A DNA stretch of 58,582 nucleotides from Candidatus Aminicenantota bacterium (GTDB lineage: Bacteria > Acidobacteriota > Aminicenantia > Aminicenantales > UBA4085), in the NCBI GenBank assembly GCA_022866045.1, contig JALHTW010000230.1:1-58582 (forward strand), written 5' to 3'. Below the pieces are notes generated by a model, which had not been told where the DNA came from, made no database searches, and saw only the letters and a list, made by a program, of their open reading frames with translations. Positions within the stretch are counted from its first letter, which is position 1, and each line of letters begins with the position of its first letter. Positions 1-17,411 of this stretch are shown one piece after another. The translations under genes were made by a program, and so were the position numbers.

Positions 1-128
1 CCGGGGACAACGTGAACCTGGAGATCGACCTGATCACGGACGTGGCGATGGAGAAAGGGCTGCGGTTCGCGATCCGGGAAGGCGGACGGACCGTCGGCGC
101 CGGCACCGTCACGGATATCATCGAATAG
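1..128 (+). CDS. tuf: Elongation factor Tu, 3' end only (first tuf copy)
   Basis: This is the last 41 codons and TAG stop of an EF-Tu gene cut by the left edge of the window. The encoded tail ([10 protein letters not shown] ... [10 protein letters not shown]) is the end of EF-Tu domain III, which helps bind aminoacyl-tRNA. All 127 visible bases up to the second base of the stop are identical to the end of the complete tuf gene further right. The copies then differ at the last stop base (TAG here, TAA there). Two tuf genes, one before rpmG-secE and one after fusA, is a common bacterial arrangement, and identity this complete suggests gene conversion. Confidence 0.97.
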   Translation, partial: GDNVNLEIDLITDVAMEKGLRFAIREGGRTVGAGTVTDIIE

Positions 129-147
129 AAAGGATAGAGTTCCCCCT

Positions 148-167
148 GCCGAATTTCTGAATTCGGC
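148..167. repeat. GAATTC-type intergenic palindrome
   Basis: A perfect 8-bp stem (GCCGAATT / AATTCGGC) with a four-base loop lies between tuf and rpmG. It is not followed by a T-run, so it is a poor intrinsic terminator. The same core word recurs in a palindrome at 50378-50395, which suggests a dispersed REP-like family. It could also act as an mRNA processing or stability hairpin in this operon. Confidence 0.6.
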
Positions 168-192
168 CGGCGGATCCTCAAAAGAGCAGGCT

Positions 193-342
193 ATGAGAGA
201 AATCATCACCCTGAGCTGTTCGGTATGCAAACAGCGGAATTATTCCAACACGAGGAACAAGAAAAAACAGACTGAACGGCTGGAGATTAAAAAGTTCTGC
301 CCGTTCTGCCGGAAGCACACGCTTCACAAGGAAGTCAAATAG
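193..342 (+). CDS. rpmG: 50S ribosomal protein L33
   Basis: The 49-residue product is a small large-subunit protein. It starts [12 protein letters not shown] and has the two CxxC pairs of the zinc-ribbon form of L33 (C9, C12, C36, C39). Its length is normal for the family. It sits between tuf and tRNA-Trp/secE, the usual bacterial context. The zinc-binding form is generally the ancestral paralogue; no zinc-free copy is visible here. Confidence 0.97.
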   Translation: MREIITLSCSVCKQRNYSNTRNKKKQTERLEIKKFCPFCRKHTLHKEVK

Positions 343-371
343 GAGATGGGTCAGAAGGGACAGGACGAAAC

Positions 372-445
<74 letters not shown>

Positions 446-515
446 CCCAAAGATAACAACATTAAGGATCGCCCCGAGATAGATCGAGAAATTCATTCAG
501 AAGGACAGAGAAACC

Positions 516-725
516 ATGAGCGATAAAGTGAGATGGTACAAGCGTTTATGGACGTTCATCAAGGAAGCGCGTGCCGAGCTCAAAAAAGTGACTTGGCCTT
601 CGCGGAACGAGATTTATAACACCACGCTTGTCGTCATCATTGCCACCGTCTTTTTCGGCTTCTTCCTGTTCTTCATGGACATCATCTTTTCCTGGGTGAT
701 CACGAAGATTGAATCGTTTTTTTAG
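516..725 (+). CDS. secE: Preprotein translocase subunit SecE
   Basis: The 69-residue protein is the single-span clamp subunit of the SecYEG translocon in the inner membrane. The amphipathic N-terminal half contains the family signature around KKVTWPSRNE, and one transmembrane helix covers about residues 37-60. This is the short one-helix form typical of most bacteria. It lies directly before nusG, the canonical secE-nusG pairing. Its partner secY is further along the same superoperon. Confidence 0.97.
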   Translation: MSDKVRWYKRLWTFIKEARAELKKVTWPSRNEIYNTTLVVIIATVFFGFFLFFMDIIFSWVITKIESFF

Positions 726-737
726 GTAAGCACAATC

Positions 738-1268
738 ATGGCAAAAAATTGGTATGTCGTTCACACGTATTCAGGATTCGAGAAATTCGTGGCCGAGTCC
801 ATCCGACAGCGGGCCATCGAGATGGGGATCGAGGACCAGATAGGACAGATCATCATCCCGACCGAAGACGTCATCGAGATCAAGATGGGGAAGAAGGTCG
901 TTTCGACCAAGCGGTCCTATCCCGGCTACATCCTGGTCGAGATGGAGATGACGGATGAGAACTGGCTCATCATTCGCGAGACTCCGAAGGTCACGGGATT
1001 CGTCGGCTCGGGAAAGAAGCCCTCGCCGCTGAGCAAGGACGAGGTCAGCCAGATCGTCGAGCACATGGAGACCACCTCGGAGAAGCCCAAGCCGAGGCAC
1101 TCCTTCGAGAAGGGCGAGGCGGTCCGTATCATCGACGGCCCGTTCTTCAACTTCAGCGGCATCGTCGAAGACGTCAACCACGAACGCAGCACGCTCAAGG
1201 TGCTGGTGACGATCTTCGGCCGGTCGACGCCCGTGGAACTAGAATTCTTACAGGTCGAGAAAATCTAG
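738..1268 (+). CDS. nusG: Transcription termination/antitermination factor NusG
   Basis: NusG binds RNA polymerase and couples it to Rho or to the ribosome via S10. The 176-residue protein has an N-terminal NGN domain beginning with the conserved [12 protein letters not shown] and containing [15 protein letters not shown]-terminal KOW domain follows, from about residue 125 ([12 protein letters not shown]). Length and domain order are standard. It lies 12 bases after secE and 9 bases before rplK, so it is probably co-transcribed with both. Confidence 0.98.
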   Translation: MAKNWYVVHTYSGFEKFVAESIRQRAIEMGIEDQIGQIIIPTEDVIEIKMGKKVVSTKRSYPGYILVEMEMTDENWLIIRETPKVTGFVGSGKKPSPLSKDEVSQIVEHMETTSEKPKPRHSFEKGEAVRIIDGPFFNFSGIVEDVNHERSTLKVLVTIFGRSTPVELEFLQVEKI

Positions 1269-1277
1269 GAGGCATTC

Positions 1278-1709
1278 ATGTCCAAAGAGGTTGTGGCAAG
1301 GATCAAGTTGCAGATCGTGGCCGGACAGGCGAGCCCCGCTCCTCCGGTGGGGCCGGCCCTGGGGCAGCACGGCGTCAACATCATGCAGTTCGTCCGCGAG
1401 TTCAACGAGAAGACGGGCAAGATGGAAGAGGGCATGGTCATCCCCGTGATCATCACGATCTTCAAGGACAAATCGTTCAATTTCGTCCTGAAGACCCCTC
1501 CGGCGTCCTACCTTCTGAAGAAGGCGGCGGGTATCGCCAAAGGCTCCGGGACCCCGAACAAGGAAAAGGTCGGCAAGGTGACCCAGAAGCAGATCGAGGA
1601 CATCGCCAAGCTCAAGCTTCCGGACCTCAATGCCAACGACCTGGAGGCGGCCAAGAAGATCATCGAAGGGACCGCTAAAAACATGGGATTGGAGATTATC
1701 AGTGGCTAA
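1278..1709 (+). CDS. rplK: 50S ribosomal protein L11
   Basis: L11 forms the base of the L7/L12 stalk and the GTPase-associated centre on 23S rRNA. The 143-residue product shows the N-terminal signature [17 protein letters not shown] and the C-terminal rRNA-binding domain ending near AKNMGLEI. An AGGAGG Shine-Dalgarno sequence sits just before the ATG. Its 3' end overlaps the rplA start by eight bases, so the two are translationally coupled as in the classical L11 operon. Confidence 0.98.
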   Translation: MSKEVVARIKLQIVAGQASPAPPVGPALGQHGVNIMQFVREFNEKTGKMEEGMVIPVIITIFKDKSFNFVLKTPPASYLLKKAAGIAKGSGTPNKEKVGKVTQKQIEDIAKLKLPDLNANDLEAAKKIIEGTAKNMGLEIISG

Positions 1710-2394
1710 TCGTGGGAAAAAGTATCTAAAGGCGAGAGACCTCCGGGTCAAGTCCGAGTATTCGCTCGAGGAGGCGGTCGACCTGCTCAAAAAAGGCCAT
1801 TATGCGAAGTTCGACGAGTCTGTCGACATCGCCCTGCGCCTGGGCGTCAATCCCAAGCAGTCCGACCAGATGGTCCGGGGGACGGTCATCCTCCCCCACG
1901 GCACGGGCAAGACCAAGAAGATCTGCGTCCTGGCCTCGGGCGAGAAATTGAAGGAAGCCGAGGCGGCCGGGGCCGATTACGCAGGCGGCGAGGAACTGAT
2001 CGAAAAGATCGCCGGCGGCTGGATCGATTTCGACATTGTCATCGCCGCGCCCGACATCATGCGCAGCGTGGGCAAACTGGGCCGGATTCTCGGGACGAAG
2101 GGCCTGACGCCCAACCCGAAGTCGGGCACGATGACGTTCGATATCAAGAAGGCCGTCGAGGAGACGAAGGCCGGCAAGGTGGAATTCCGGATCGATAAGA
2201 CGAGCATCATCCACTCGATCATCGGCAAGGTCTCGTTCTCCGAAGCGAAAATCGTGGATAACGCCAAGACCTTCATCGCGGCCGTCGTCCACGCCCGGCC
2301 GTCGACAGCCAAGGGCAAGTTCGTCCGGAGCATGTACCTCAGCACGACGATGGGGCCGTCCTTCAAGATCAGCGAGGATATTCTGGAGAAATAG
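1702..2394 (+). CDS. rplA: 50S ribosomal protein L1
   Basis: L1 forms the mobile stalk at the E site and in many bacteria represses its own operon. I place the start at a GTG inside the end of rplK. The protein then begins (V/M)[13 protein letters not shown], and a GGAG lies seven bases upstream. This gives 230 residues, the normal length. The L1 motif around [14 protein letters not shown] is present. A longer in-frame extension back into rplK is only rplK read in another frame. Confidence 0.96.
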   Translation: MANRGKKYLKARDLRVKSEYSLEEAVDLLKKGHYAKFDESVDIALRLGVNPKQSDQMVRGTVILPHGTGKTKKICVLASGEKLKEAEAAGADYAGGEELIEKIAGGWIDFDIVIAAPDIMRSVGKLGRILGTKGLTPNPKSGTMTFDIKKAVEETKAGKVEFRIDKTSIIHSIIGKVSFSEAKIVDNAKTFIAAVVHARPSTAKGKFVRSMYLSTTMGPSFKISEDILEK

Positions 2395-2411
2395 GACAAG
2401 GAGAAGCGCGG

Positions 2412-2927
2412 ATGAAACGGGAACAAAAAGAAGCACGCATCAAGGAGCTCGCCGACATTTTCAAATCGGACGGCACTTTCTACCTCTTCGATTACAATAA
2501 AATGAGCGTCGCCCAATCGGTGGACCTGCGGAAGACCCTGCGGAAGCACGGCTCATCGCTCAAGGTTGTCAAGAACCGCCTGGCCCTCCGCGCGCTCAAG
2601 GCGGAATTCCCCGACGCCCTCAGGGGCTCTTTTCGCAAACCCACGGCGGTCGCCTTCACGGCGGCCGACCCGATCCTCCTGGCCAAGGCGCTCAAGGAGT
2701 TCGCCGTTCAGAACAAGGTCCTGGTCGTGAAGGGCGGCGTCGTCCAAGGCCAGTACTTTCCGGCCGAAAGGTTCGATGAAATCACGAAGCTCACCTCGCG
2801 CCAGGCGCTTTTGGGCAAGATCGGCTTCATGATGGCTTATCCTTTGACGAAGCTTTTAAGAACTTGGCAAGCCCCGCTCACCAGCGCGGGGATCTTGTTG
2901 AGCCAATTAAAGAATAAAAAACAGTAA
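2412..2927 (+). CDS. rplJ: 50S ribosomal protein L10
   Basis: L10 anchors the L7/L12 dimers to the ribosome. The 171-residue protein starts [13 protein letters not shown] and has the N-terminal rRNA-binding fold (including [20 protein letters not shown]) and the C-terminal helical tail that carries L7/L12. It is followed immediately by rplL, its binding partner. In E. coli the L10-L7/L12 complex controls this operon; I did not identify the leader binding site here. Confidence 0.97.
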   Translation: MKREQKEARIKELADIFKSDGTFYLFDYNKMSVAQSVDLRKTLRKHGSSLKVVKNRLALRALKAEFPDALRGSFRKPTAVAFTAADPILLAKALKEFAVQNKVLVVKGGVVQGQYFPAERFDEITKLTSRQALLGKIGFMMAYPLTKLLRTWQAPLTSAGILLSQLKNKKQ

Positions 2928-2963
2928 GTCGGTATGACCGCAACAGGAAAGGAGTCATTTCAC

Positions 2964-3353
2964 ATGGCAAAACTTACCAAGGAAGAATTTTTCAGTCACC
3001 TGGACAACCTGACGGTTCTGGAGCTTGCGGACTACATCAAAGAGTTCGAGACCCGCTACGGCATCAGCGCCCAGGCGGCCGTTCCCATGGGCGTAGCCGC
3101 CGGAGCGGCTCCTCAGGCCGAAGCGAAGGCCGAAGAAGTGAAGACCGAATTCACCCTCGTCCTGAAGAGCGCCGGCGACAAGAAGATCAACGTCATCAAG
3201 ATCGTCCGGGAGATCACGAATCTGGGATTGAAGGAAGCCAAGGACCTGGTCGATGGTGCGCCCAAGCCGGTCAAAGAAGGGCTGTCTAAACAGGATGCGG
3301 AAGCCCTCAAGGTGAAGTTCGAGGCCGTTGGGGCTCAAGTCGAGCTGCAGTAG
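2964..3353 (+). CDS. rplL: 50S ribosomal protein L7/L12
   Basis: This is the stalk protein that recruits translational GTPases. The chosen ATG gives [10 protein letters not shown] and is preceded by AAAGGAG; an in-frame upstream ATG would add ten residues without family support. The 129-residue product has the dimerising N-terminal helix pair, an alanine- and glutamate-rich hinge (about residues 40-58) and the C-terminal domain with [12 protein letters not shown] and [19 protein letters not shown]. This is the normal domain layout. Confidence 0.97.
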   Translation: MAKLTKEEFFSHLDNLTVLELADYIKEFETRYGISAQAAVPMGVAAGAAPQAEAKAEEVKTEFTLVLKSAGDKKINVIKIVREITNLGLKEAKDLVDGAPKPVKEGLSKQDAEALKVKFEAVGAQVELQ

Positions 3354-3405
3354 GATCCTTTGGATAGAGGCGGGATTTCCCCTAACGACCAGCATAAAAA
3401 GATGG

Positions 3406-3450
3406 GCCCGTGCACCGAATGCCGATCTTCGGCATGCGGGCTTATTTTTA
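3406..3450 (+). terminator. Attenuator-like hairpin between rplL and rpoB
   Basis: A perfect seven-base stem (ATGCCGA, loop TCT, TCGGCAT) is enclosed by an outer GCCCG/CGGGC pairing and followed by a T-rich tract (TTATTTTTA). It sits in the only long gap of this part of the operon. E. coli has a partial terminator at the same place that lowers rpoBC expression relative to the ribosomal genes, so a similar role is likely. The T-tract is interrupted, which fits partial rather than full termination. Confidence 0.7.
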
Positions 3451-3514
3451 TGAGTATCTGCCGGGGTCTGCTTGCTGAAAGTCATTCGGCATGTGGACCT
3501 CAAAGAGAGCGTCC

Positions 3515-11946
<8,432 letters not shown>

Positions 11947-11973
11947 TTTTTTGGGCTAACTGCCTTTATTTTC

Positions 11974-12002
11974 TTGACATAGCCGGTGAAGTTTGCTATA
12001 TT
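11974..12002 (+). promoter_or_regulatory. Sigma70-type promoter for the str/S10 genes
   Basis: A perfect -35 TTGACA and a -10 TATATT are separated by exactly 17 bp just after rpoC. The leader to the rpsL start is about 70 bases. It contains a small hairpin (TCCGA, 12015-12019, with TCGGA, 12033-12037) and a T-rich stretch. It is the best promoter match seen inside the ribosomal superoperon and would let rpsL and downstream genes be expressed independently of rpoBC. Confidence 0.8.
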
Positions 12003-12077
12003 CCGGACATTCGTTCCGAGAGAACTATCTGTTCGGAGTGAGTACAATTTTATATTTTTTTTGAAGGAGTAGCTTTT

Positions 12078-12467
12078 TTGCCAACCGTCAACCAATTAAT
12101 TAGGAAAGGCCGGACCTTCAAGAGATACAAGAGCAAGTCGCCGGCATTGGATGGATGTCCGCAGAAGCGCGGCGTGTGCACGCGCGTCTTCACGACGACG
12201 CCCAAAAAGCCGAATTCCGCCTTGAGAAAAGTGGCCCGAGTTCGCCTGACGAATAATATCGAAGTCACGGGTTACATTCCCGGCGTTGGGCATAACCTTC
12301 AGGAACACTCGATCGTGCTCGTCCGCGGGGGCCGCGTCAAAGACCTGCCGGGCGTCCGTTATCACATCATCCGCGGCACGCTGGACAGCGAGGGCGTGGT
12401 CAACCGCAACCAGAGCCGGTCGAAATACGGCGCCAAGAAGCCCAAGGAGAAAAGAGTCACCCCATAA
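12078..12467 (+). CDS. rpsL: 30S ribosomal protein S12
   Basis: S12 is the decoding-centre protein and the streptomycin-site protein. Translation starts at TTG, supported by GAAGGAG eight bases upstream and by the conserved start [11 protein letters not shown]. The 129-residue product includes [17 protein letters not shown] and the conserved loop [15 protein letters not shown], whose aspartate is methylthiolated in some bacteria. It is the first gene after the strong promoter and leads the str block. Confidence 0.98.
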   Translation: MPTVNQLIRKGRTFKRYKSKSPALDGCPQKRGVCTRVFTTTPKKPNSALRKVARVRLTNNIEVTGYIPGVGHNLQEHSIVLVRGGRVKDLPGVRYHIIRGTLDSEGVVNRNQSRSKYGAKKPKEKRVTP

Positions 12468-12485
12468 GGATGACAGGAGAGTTCG

Positions 12486-12956
12486 ATGCCAAGACGCGGG
12501 ATTATCAAAAAGAAGAAAGTGCCGGGTGACCAGAAGTACAACAGCACGCTGATCACGAAATTCATCAATATGTTTATGAAGAAAGGGAAGAAGAGTACCG
12601 CTGAACGGGCGATCTACGCTTCGATGGACGTGGTGAAAGAGAAAGCCAAAGAAGATCCTTTGAAGATCTTCGAGAAGGCCGTCGAGAACGTGCGGCCCAT
12701 GCTCGAGACGAAATCGAGGCGCGTCGGCGGGGCCACCTATCAGGTCCCCGTCGAGGTGGATATCAGCCGCTCGATCTCCGTGGGCGTGCGCTGGATCATC
12801 AAGTATGCCCAGGACCGGGGCGGCAAGAGCATGGTCGAAAAGCTCGCTGCGGAGATACTCGACGCTGTCGCCAACAAGGGCGGCGCGATCAAGAAACGTG
12901 AAGATACCCATAAAATGGCGGAGGCCAACAGGGCTTTCGCTCATTATAGGTGGTAA
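12486..12956 (+). CDS. rpsG: 30S ribosomal protein S7
   Basis: S7 nucleates assembly of the 30S head and contacts E-site tRNA. The 156-residue protein starts MPRRGIIKKKKVPGDQKYNS and contains VRPMLETKSRRVGGATYQVP. It ends ANRAFAHYRW, typical of the family. In E. coli S7 represses this operon by binding the rpsL-rpsG gap; here that gap is only 18 bases, so the same structure would have to involve coding sequence. Confidence 0.98.
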   Translation: MPRRGIIKKKKVPGDQKYNSTLITKFINMFMKKGKKSTAERAIYASMDVVKEKAKEDPLKIFEKAVENVRPMLETKSRRVGGATYQVPVEVDISRSISVGVRWIIKYAQDRGGKSMVEKLAAEILDAVANKGGAIKKREDTHKMAEANRAFAHYRW

Positions 12957-13022
12957 TCTTATAAATGGTAGTCTCCTTGAATATCGGAGCAGGGACTATT
13001 CACGTTCCCATGGAGCGACGAT

Positions 13023-15122
13023 TTGACGCGAACGTACTCGATCGAACGAGTGAGGAACATCGGCATCATGGCCCATATCGATGCGGGGAAGACTACCACG
13101 ACGGAGCGTATCCTCTACTATACCGGCATCACCTACAAAATGGGAGAAGTCGACGAGGGTACAGCCGTCATGGATTGGATGGCTCAAGAGCAGGAACGTG
13201 GTATAACGATCACATCAGCCGCCACCACCTGTTACTGGAACAACCATCGAATCAACATCATCGACACGCCGGGACACGTCGATTTCACGGCCGAGGTTGA
13301 ACGGTCGCTGCGGGTCCTGGACGGGGCGGTGGTGCTGCTCTGCGGAGTCGGTGGAGTCGAGCCTCAATCCGAAACTGTCTGGCGGCAGGCGGATAAGTAC
13401 CGGGTTCCCAGGATCTGTTACATCAACAAGATGGACCGGATCGGGGTCGACCCGGAGCGGGCCCTCGAACAGATAAAGTCGAGGCTCGCGGCCAAGCCCC
13501 TCGCTATCCAGATTCCCCTAGGCAGGGAGGAGTATTTTCGAGGTATTGTTGACCTGGTGAACATGAAAGAATATGACTGGGGCACGGACTTGATCGGGAC
13601 GGATTTCGTCGTGAAAGAAGTCGCCGCTGAACGCCGGGCCGAAGTCCGTCAAAAACGGTCGGAAATGCTCGAGCAACTGAGCGACGCGGATGAGCATATC
13701 ATGGAGAAATACCTCGAAGGAAGCGAGATGACCGCCGAGGATATTAAGCGGGCGATCCGGAAGGCCACGATTGCCGGCAAGGTCGTCCCCGTACTCTACG
13801 GCGCGTCCTTCCGGAACAAGGGCGTTCATCCGCTCCTTGATGCGATCGTCGATTACCTGCCGGCGCCGGTGGACATCCCGCCGGTCGTCGGGCACCATCC
13901 CCGGACGCACCAGGTCGAGACGCGGAAGGCTTCGGACGATGAGCCTTTTTCGGCGCTCGTCTTCAAGCTCCAGAACGACCTGTTCATGGGCAGCTTGGCT
14001 TTTTTCCGCGTCTATTCGGGGAAAGCGCGCCTCGGCTCGGTCTTCTATAACTCCGTGAAGGATGAAGAGGAGCGCGTCTCGCGATTGCTCGAGATGCACG
14101 CGAACAAAAGGAAAGAAGTCAAAGAGATCTTCGCCGGCGATATCATGGCCATGGGGACGGTGAAGAACCTTTCGACCGGAGATACGCTGTGTGCCAAGAA
14201 CCGGCCGATCGTCCTGGAGTCCATCAAGTTCCCGGAACCCGTGGTGTCCATGACGATCGAGCCAAGATCCAAGGCGGGGCATGCGAAACTCCATAACGCG
14301 CTGGCGAAGCTGGCCAAGGAAGACCCGACGGTCAAGATCATGCAGGATCCCCAGACCGGCCAGAACCTGGTTTATGGCATGGGGGAACTCCACATCGAGA
14401 TCCTCATGGACCGGATGTCCCGCGAATTCGGCGTCCAAGCCAACCTGGGCAAACCGCAAGTCGCTTACAAGGAGACCATCCTGAAAGCAGCCGAAGGCGA
14501 AGGGAAATACATCCGCCAGATAGGCGTCAAAAGCCAGTACGGTCATTGCCGGCTGACGATTGAGCCCCTTCCGAGAGGCGAGGGATTCAAGTTCATCAAC
14601 AAAGTCAAATCCGGCCTCATTCCTGCGGAATTCATTCCAGCGATCGAGGACGGAGCGAAGGAATCGCTCGAATTCGGCATCCTGGCCGGATTTCCTATGA
14701 CGGACATCAAGGTCACGCTGAAGGACGGCTCGTCGAGCGAGACCGATTCGACGCCCGTCGCGTTCAAGATCGCGGCTACGATGGCGTTCAAGGAAGCGGC
14801 CCAAAAGGCCGGGCCCGTGCTCCTCGAGCCGATCATGAAGCTCGAGGTTGTTTCCCCGGACGAATATCTGGGGGACATCAGCGGCGACCTCAACGCCCGG
14901 CGCGGAAAGATCGAAGGCGTGGAAATGCGCGGAGGCTCCAGGGTTACCAAGGCCCTTGTGCCTCTCGCGGAAATGTTCGGCTATGCCACGATCCTCCGGA
15001 CGCTGACCCAGGGCCGCGGCGTTTTCTCGATGGAATTTTTCGAGTATGAGACGACTCCCCTTCAAGTCATGGAGGGCATTGTCGCCCGGATCGAAGGGCG
15101 CGTTTCTTACAGTGGTGTCTAG
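13023..15122 (+). CDS. fusA: Elongation factor G
   Basis: EF-G is the translocase GTPase, here 699 residues. Translation begins at TTG, with GGAG seven bases upstream, giving [20 protein letters not shown]. The P-loop [13 protein letters not shown], switch motif [14 protein letters not shown] and NKMDR are intact. Domains II to V follow in the usual order. The domain IV tip reads [12 protein letters not shown] at residues 498-509, where most EF-Gs have a glycine-rich RQSGGRGQYGHV-like loop. That is unusual in an otherwise normal EF-G. It lies between rpsG and tuf as in the classical str operon. Confidence 0.97.
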   Translation: MTRTYSIERVRNIGIMAHIDAGKTTTTERILYYTGITYKMGEVDEGTAVMDWMAQEQERGITITSAATTCYWNNHRINIIDTPGHVDFTAEVERSLRVLDGAVVLLCGVGGVEPQSETVWRQADKYRVPRICYINKMDRIGVDPERALEQIKSRLAAKPLAIQIPLGREEYFRGIVDLVNMKEYDWGTDLIGTDFVVKEVAAERRAEVRQKRSEMLEQLSDADEHIMEKYLEGSEMTAEDIKRAIRKATIAGKVVPVLYGASFRNKGVHPLLDAIVDYLPAPVDIPPVVGHHPRTHQVETRKASDDEPFSALVFKLQNDLFMGSLAFFRVYSGKARLGSVFYNSVKDEEERVSRLLEMHANKRKEVKEIFAGDIMAMGTVKNLSTGDTLCAKNRPIVLESIKFPEPVVSMTIEPRSKAGHAKLHNALAKLAKEDPTVKIMQDPQTGQNLVYGMGELHIEILMDRMSREFGVQANLGKPQVAYKETILKAAEGEGKYIRQIGVKSQYGHCRLTIEPLPRGEGFKFINKVKSGLIPAEFIPAIEDGAKESLEFGILAGFPMTDIKVTLKDGSSSETDSTPVAFKIAATMAFKEAAQKAGPVLLEPIMKLEVVSPDEYLGDISGDLNARRGKIEGVEMRGGSRVTKALVPLAEMFGYATILRTLTQGRGVFSMEFFEYETTPLQVMEGIVARIEGRVSYSGV

Positions 15123-15165
15123 CATGGATCATCTCTGGATGAAACCAAGGAATAGGAGGTAAGGG

Positions 15166-16368
15166 ATGGCAAAGGCGAAGTTTGAGCGGACGAAGCCGCA
15201 TGTGAATGTGGGGACGATCGGGCATATTGATCACGGGAAGACGACGTTGGTCTCGGCGCTGACGAAGGTGCTGGCCACGAAGGGGTTGGCTCAGGCGAAG
15301 AGCTATGATGAGGTGGCGAAGGCGGACGCGAAGATGTTTCGTCGGGACGCGACGAAGATCTTGACGGTGGCCTTGGCCCACGTGGAGTACGAGTCGGAGC
15401 TGCGGCATTATGCCCACATAGATTGTCCTGGGCATGCGGACTATATCAAGAACATGATTTCTGGGGCGGCCCAGATGGACGGGGCGGTTTTGGTGGTTTC
15501 GGCGGCGGACGGGCCGATGCCGCAGACGCGGGAGCATGTGCTATTGGCGCGCCAGGTGATGGTGCCGTCGATCGTGGTGTTCATGAACAAGTGCGACCTG
15601 GTGGACGATCCGGAGATCTTGGACTTGGTGGAGCTTGAGGTTCGGGAGCTTCTGTCGAAGTATGAATTTCCTGGGGACAAGGTTCCGGTGATTCGGGGGG
15701 CGGCGACGAAGGCGATGGCGGACCCGGCGGGAGAGGCGGCGAAGCCGGTATGGGAGCTGATCAAGGCGATGGACACGTTCATTCCGGAGCCGTTGCGGGA
15801 GGTGGACAAGCCCTTTTTGATGTCGATTGAGGACGTATTCTCGATCACGGGTCGGGGGACGGTCGTGACGGGCCGGGTGGACCGGGGGTTGGTCAAAGTT
15901 GGGGACGAGGTTGAGATTGTCGGCTTTGGAGAGACGCGGAAGGCGGTGGTGACGGGGGTTGAGATGTTCCGGAAGCTATTGGACCAAGCCCAAGCCGGGG
16001 ACAACATTGGTTGTCTTCTGCGGGGGATCGGGAAGACGGATGTTGAGCGGGGGATGGTTCTGGCGAAGCCGGGGTCGATCAAGCCGCACCGGAAGTTCAA
16101 GGGAGCGATCTACGTGTTGACGAAGGAAGAGGGCGGGCGGCACACGCCGTTTTTCACGGGGTACCGGCCGCAGTTCTACTTTCGGACGACGGACGTGACG
16201 GGGAACGCGAAGTTGCCGGAGGGCGTGGAGATGGTGATGCCCGGGGACAACGTGAACCTGGAGATCGACCTGATCACGGACGTGGCGATGGAGAAAGGGC
16301 TGCGGTTCGCGATCCGGGAAGGCGGACGGACCGTCGGCGCCGGCACCGTCACGGATATCATCGAATAA
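15166..16368 (+). CDS. tuf: Elongation factor Tu, atypical switch I form (second copy)
   Basis: EF-Tu delivers aminoacyl-tRNA to the ribosome. The 400-residue protein has the P-loop GHIDHGKT (19-26), DCPGHAD (86-92), NKCD (141-144), and domains II and III. The switch I segment is strikingly different. Where almost all EF-Tus have KARGITIN, this one has [16 protein letters not shown]. The Mg-binding threonine position (T67) is kept, but R and G of RGIT are lost and the loop is about five residues longer than in E. coli. I recall a similar RDxTKxxT segment in planctomycete EF-Tu. Codon use is G-ending (GCG, ACG, GGG, GTG, TTG), unlike the C-ending neighbours. AGGAGGT precedes the ATG. Confidence 0.96.
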   Translation: MAKAKFERTKPHVNVGTIGHIDHGKTTLVSALTKVLATKGLAQAKSYDEVAKADAKMFRRDATKILTVALAHVEYESELRHYAHIDCPGHADYIKNMISGAAQMDGAVLVVSAADGPMPQTREHVLLARQVMVPSIVVFMNKCDLVDDPEILDLVELEVRELLSKYEFPGDKVPVIRGAATKAMADPAGEAAKPVWELIKAMDTFIPEPLREVDKPFLMSIEDVFSITGRGTVVTGRVDRGLVKVGDEVEIVGFGETRKAVVTGVEMFRKLLDQAQAGDNIGCLLRGIGKTDVERGMVLAKPGSIKPHRKFKGAIYVLTKEEGGRHTPFFTGYRPQFYFRTTDVTGNAKLPEGVEMVMPGDNVNLEIDLITDVAMEKGLRFAIREGGRTVGAGTVTDIIE

Positions 16369-16454
16369 GAGGTCTGATCGCCGCGTTGCTTTGCTCCTGG
16401 CGATGACACAAATAAGGCAAGAACATTCGATAACATAGAGAACCGAGGGACATC

Positions 16455-16772
16455 ATGGAAAAAATCAGAATCCGATTGAAATCATTCGATCACCGGCTCC
16501 TCGACCAGTCCGTGAAAGACATCGTCGTGAAAGCCAAGAGGACGGGAGCCAGCATCGCCGGCCCGATTCCCCTGCCGACGCGGATTCACCGTTTCTGCGT
16601 CCTTCGTTCTCCTCACGTGGACAAGAAGTCCCGGGAACATTTCGAGATGCGCGTTCACAAAAGAGTGATCGACATCAGCGAGTACAACAACGAGACGATC
16701 GAAGAGCTCCAGAAACTCGATCTGCCCGCCGGCATCGACGTCGAGATTCAGGCTTTCGGCGCGGGAGAGTAA
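16455..16772 (+). CDS. rpsJ: 30S ribosomal protein S10
   Basis: S10 (NusE) serves both the 30S head and the NusG/NusB antitermination complex. The 105-residue protein starts [19 protein letters not shown] and contains the conserved GPIPLPTR and [15 protein letters not shown]. It opens the S10 block 86 bases after tuf. That gap contains a short TCGC/GGCGA pairing but no convincing terminator, so transcription from the str genes probably continues. Confidence 0.98.
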   Translation: MEKIRIRLKSFDHRLLDQSVKDIVVKAKRTGASIAGPIPLPTRIHRFCVLRSPHVDKKSREHFEMRVHKRVIDISEYNNETIEELQKLDLPAGIDVEIQAFGAGE

Positions 16773-16775
16773 ATC

Positions 16776-17399
16776 ATGCTTGAGGGTCTCATCGGCAAAA
16801 AAATCGGCATGACGCAGGGTTTCGACGAGAAGGGGAACTCCGTTCCTCTCACGGTCATCAAGGCCGGCCCCTGCACGGTCATCCAGAGGAAATCCAAAGA
16901 GAAAGACGGCTACGCAGCCCTTCAGCTCGGCTTCGTCGAAGAGAAGGGCGTCAAGCGCCAGAGAAAGGCCATGCTCGGCCATTTCAAGAAATCCGGTTCC
17001 CCTTTGACGAGAGTGCTGAGAGAGTTCCGTTTTGAAGGCCAGGCCGAGGTCAAGGAAGGCGACCAGTTCTTCGTCGACATCTTCAAGGTCGGTGAAAAGG
17101 TCCACGTCACCGGGACGAGCAAGGGAAAAGGTTTCGCCGGCGTCGTGAAACGCCACCACTTTCGGGGCGGTAAGGCCTCGCACGGATCGATGTTCCACCG
17201 GGCGCCCGGCTCGATCGGCGCGTCGTCTTACCCTTCGCGCGTCGTCCGCGGCCTGCGGATGGGCGGCCGCATGGGACATGAACGGGTGACGGTGCGGAAC
17301 GTCGAAGTGTTCCAGTCGGACAAAGATAATAACCTTCTGGTGATCAAGGGAGCCGTTCCCGGCCCCAACGGAGGTTATGTTTTGATTCATAGAGCATAA
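16776..17399 (+). CDS. rplC: 50S ribosomal protein L3
   Basis: L3 is an early assembly protein near the peptidyl-transferase centre. The 207-residue product begins [14 protein letters not shown] and contains the extended-loop signature [16 protein letters not shown] and the [12 protein letters not shown] region. Length and motifs are standard. It is three bases after rpsJ and six bases before the next operon codon, so coupling is tight. Confidence 0.98.
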   Translation: MLEGLIGKKIGMTQGFDEKGNSVPLTVIKAGPCTVIQRKSKEKDGYAALQLGFVEEKGVKRQRKAMLGHFKKSGSPLTRVLREFRFEGQAEVKEGDQFFVDIFKVGEKVHVTGTSKGKGFAGVVKRHHFRGGKASHGSMFHRAPGSIGASSYPSRVVRGLRMGGRMGHERVTVRNVEVFQSDKDNNLLVIKGAVPGPNGGYVLIHRA

Positions 17400-17411
17400 G
17401 AAGAGTTGACT

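Noticed and set aside
13518-15125. A 535-codon open frame on the minus strand
   Set aside because: It is antisense to fusA and shows low-complexity, arginine- and aspartate-rich translation typical of a shadow frame.
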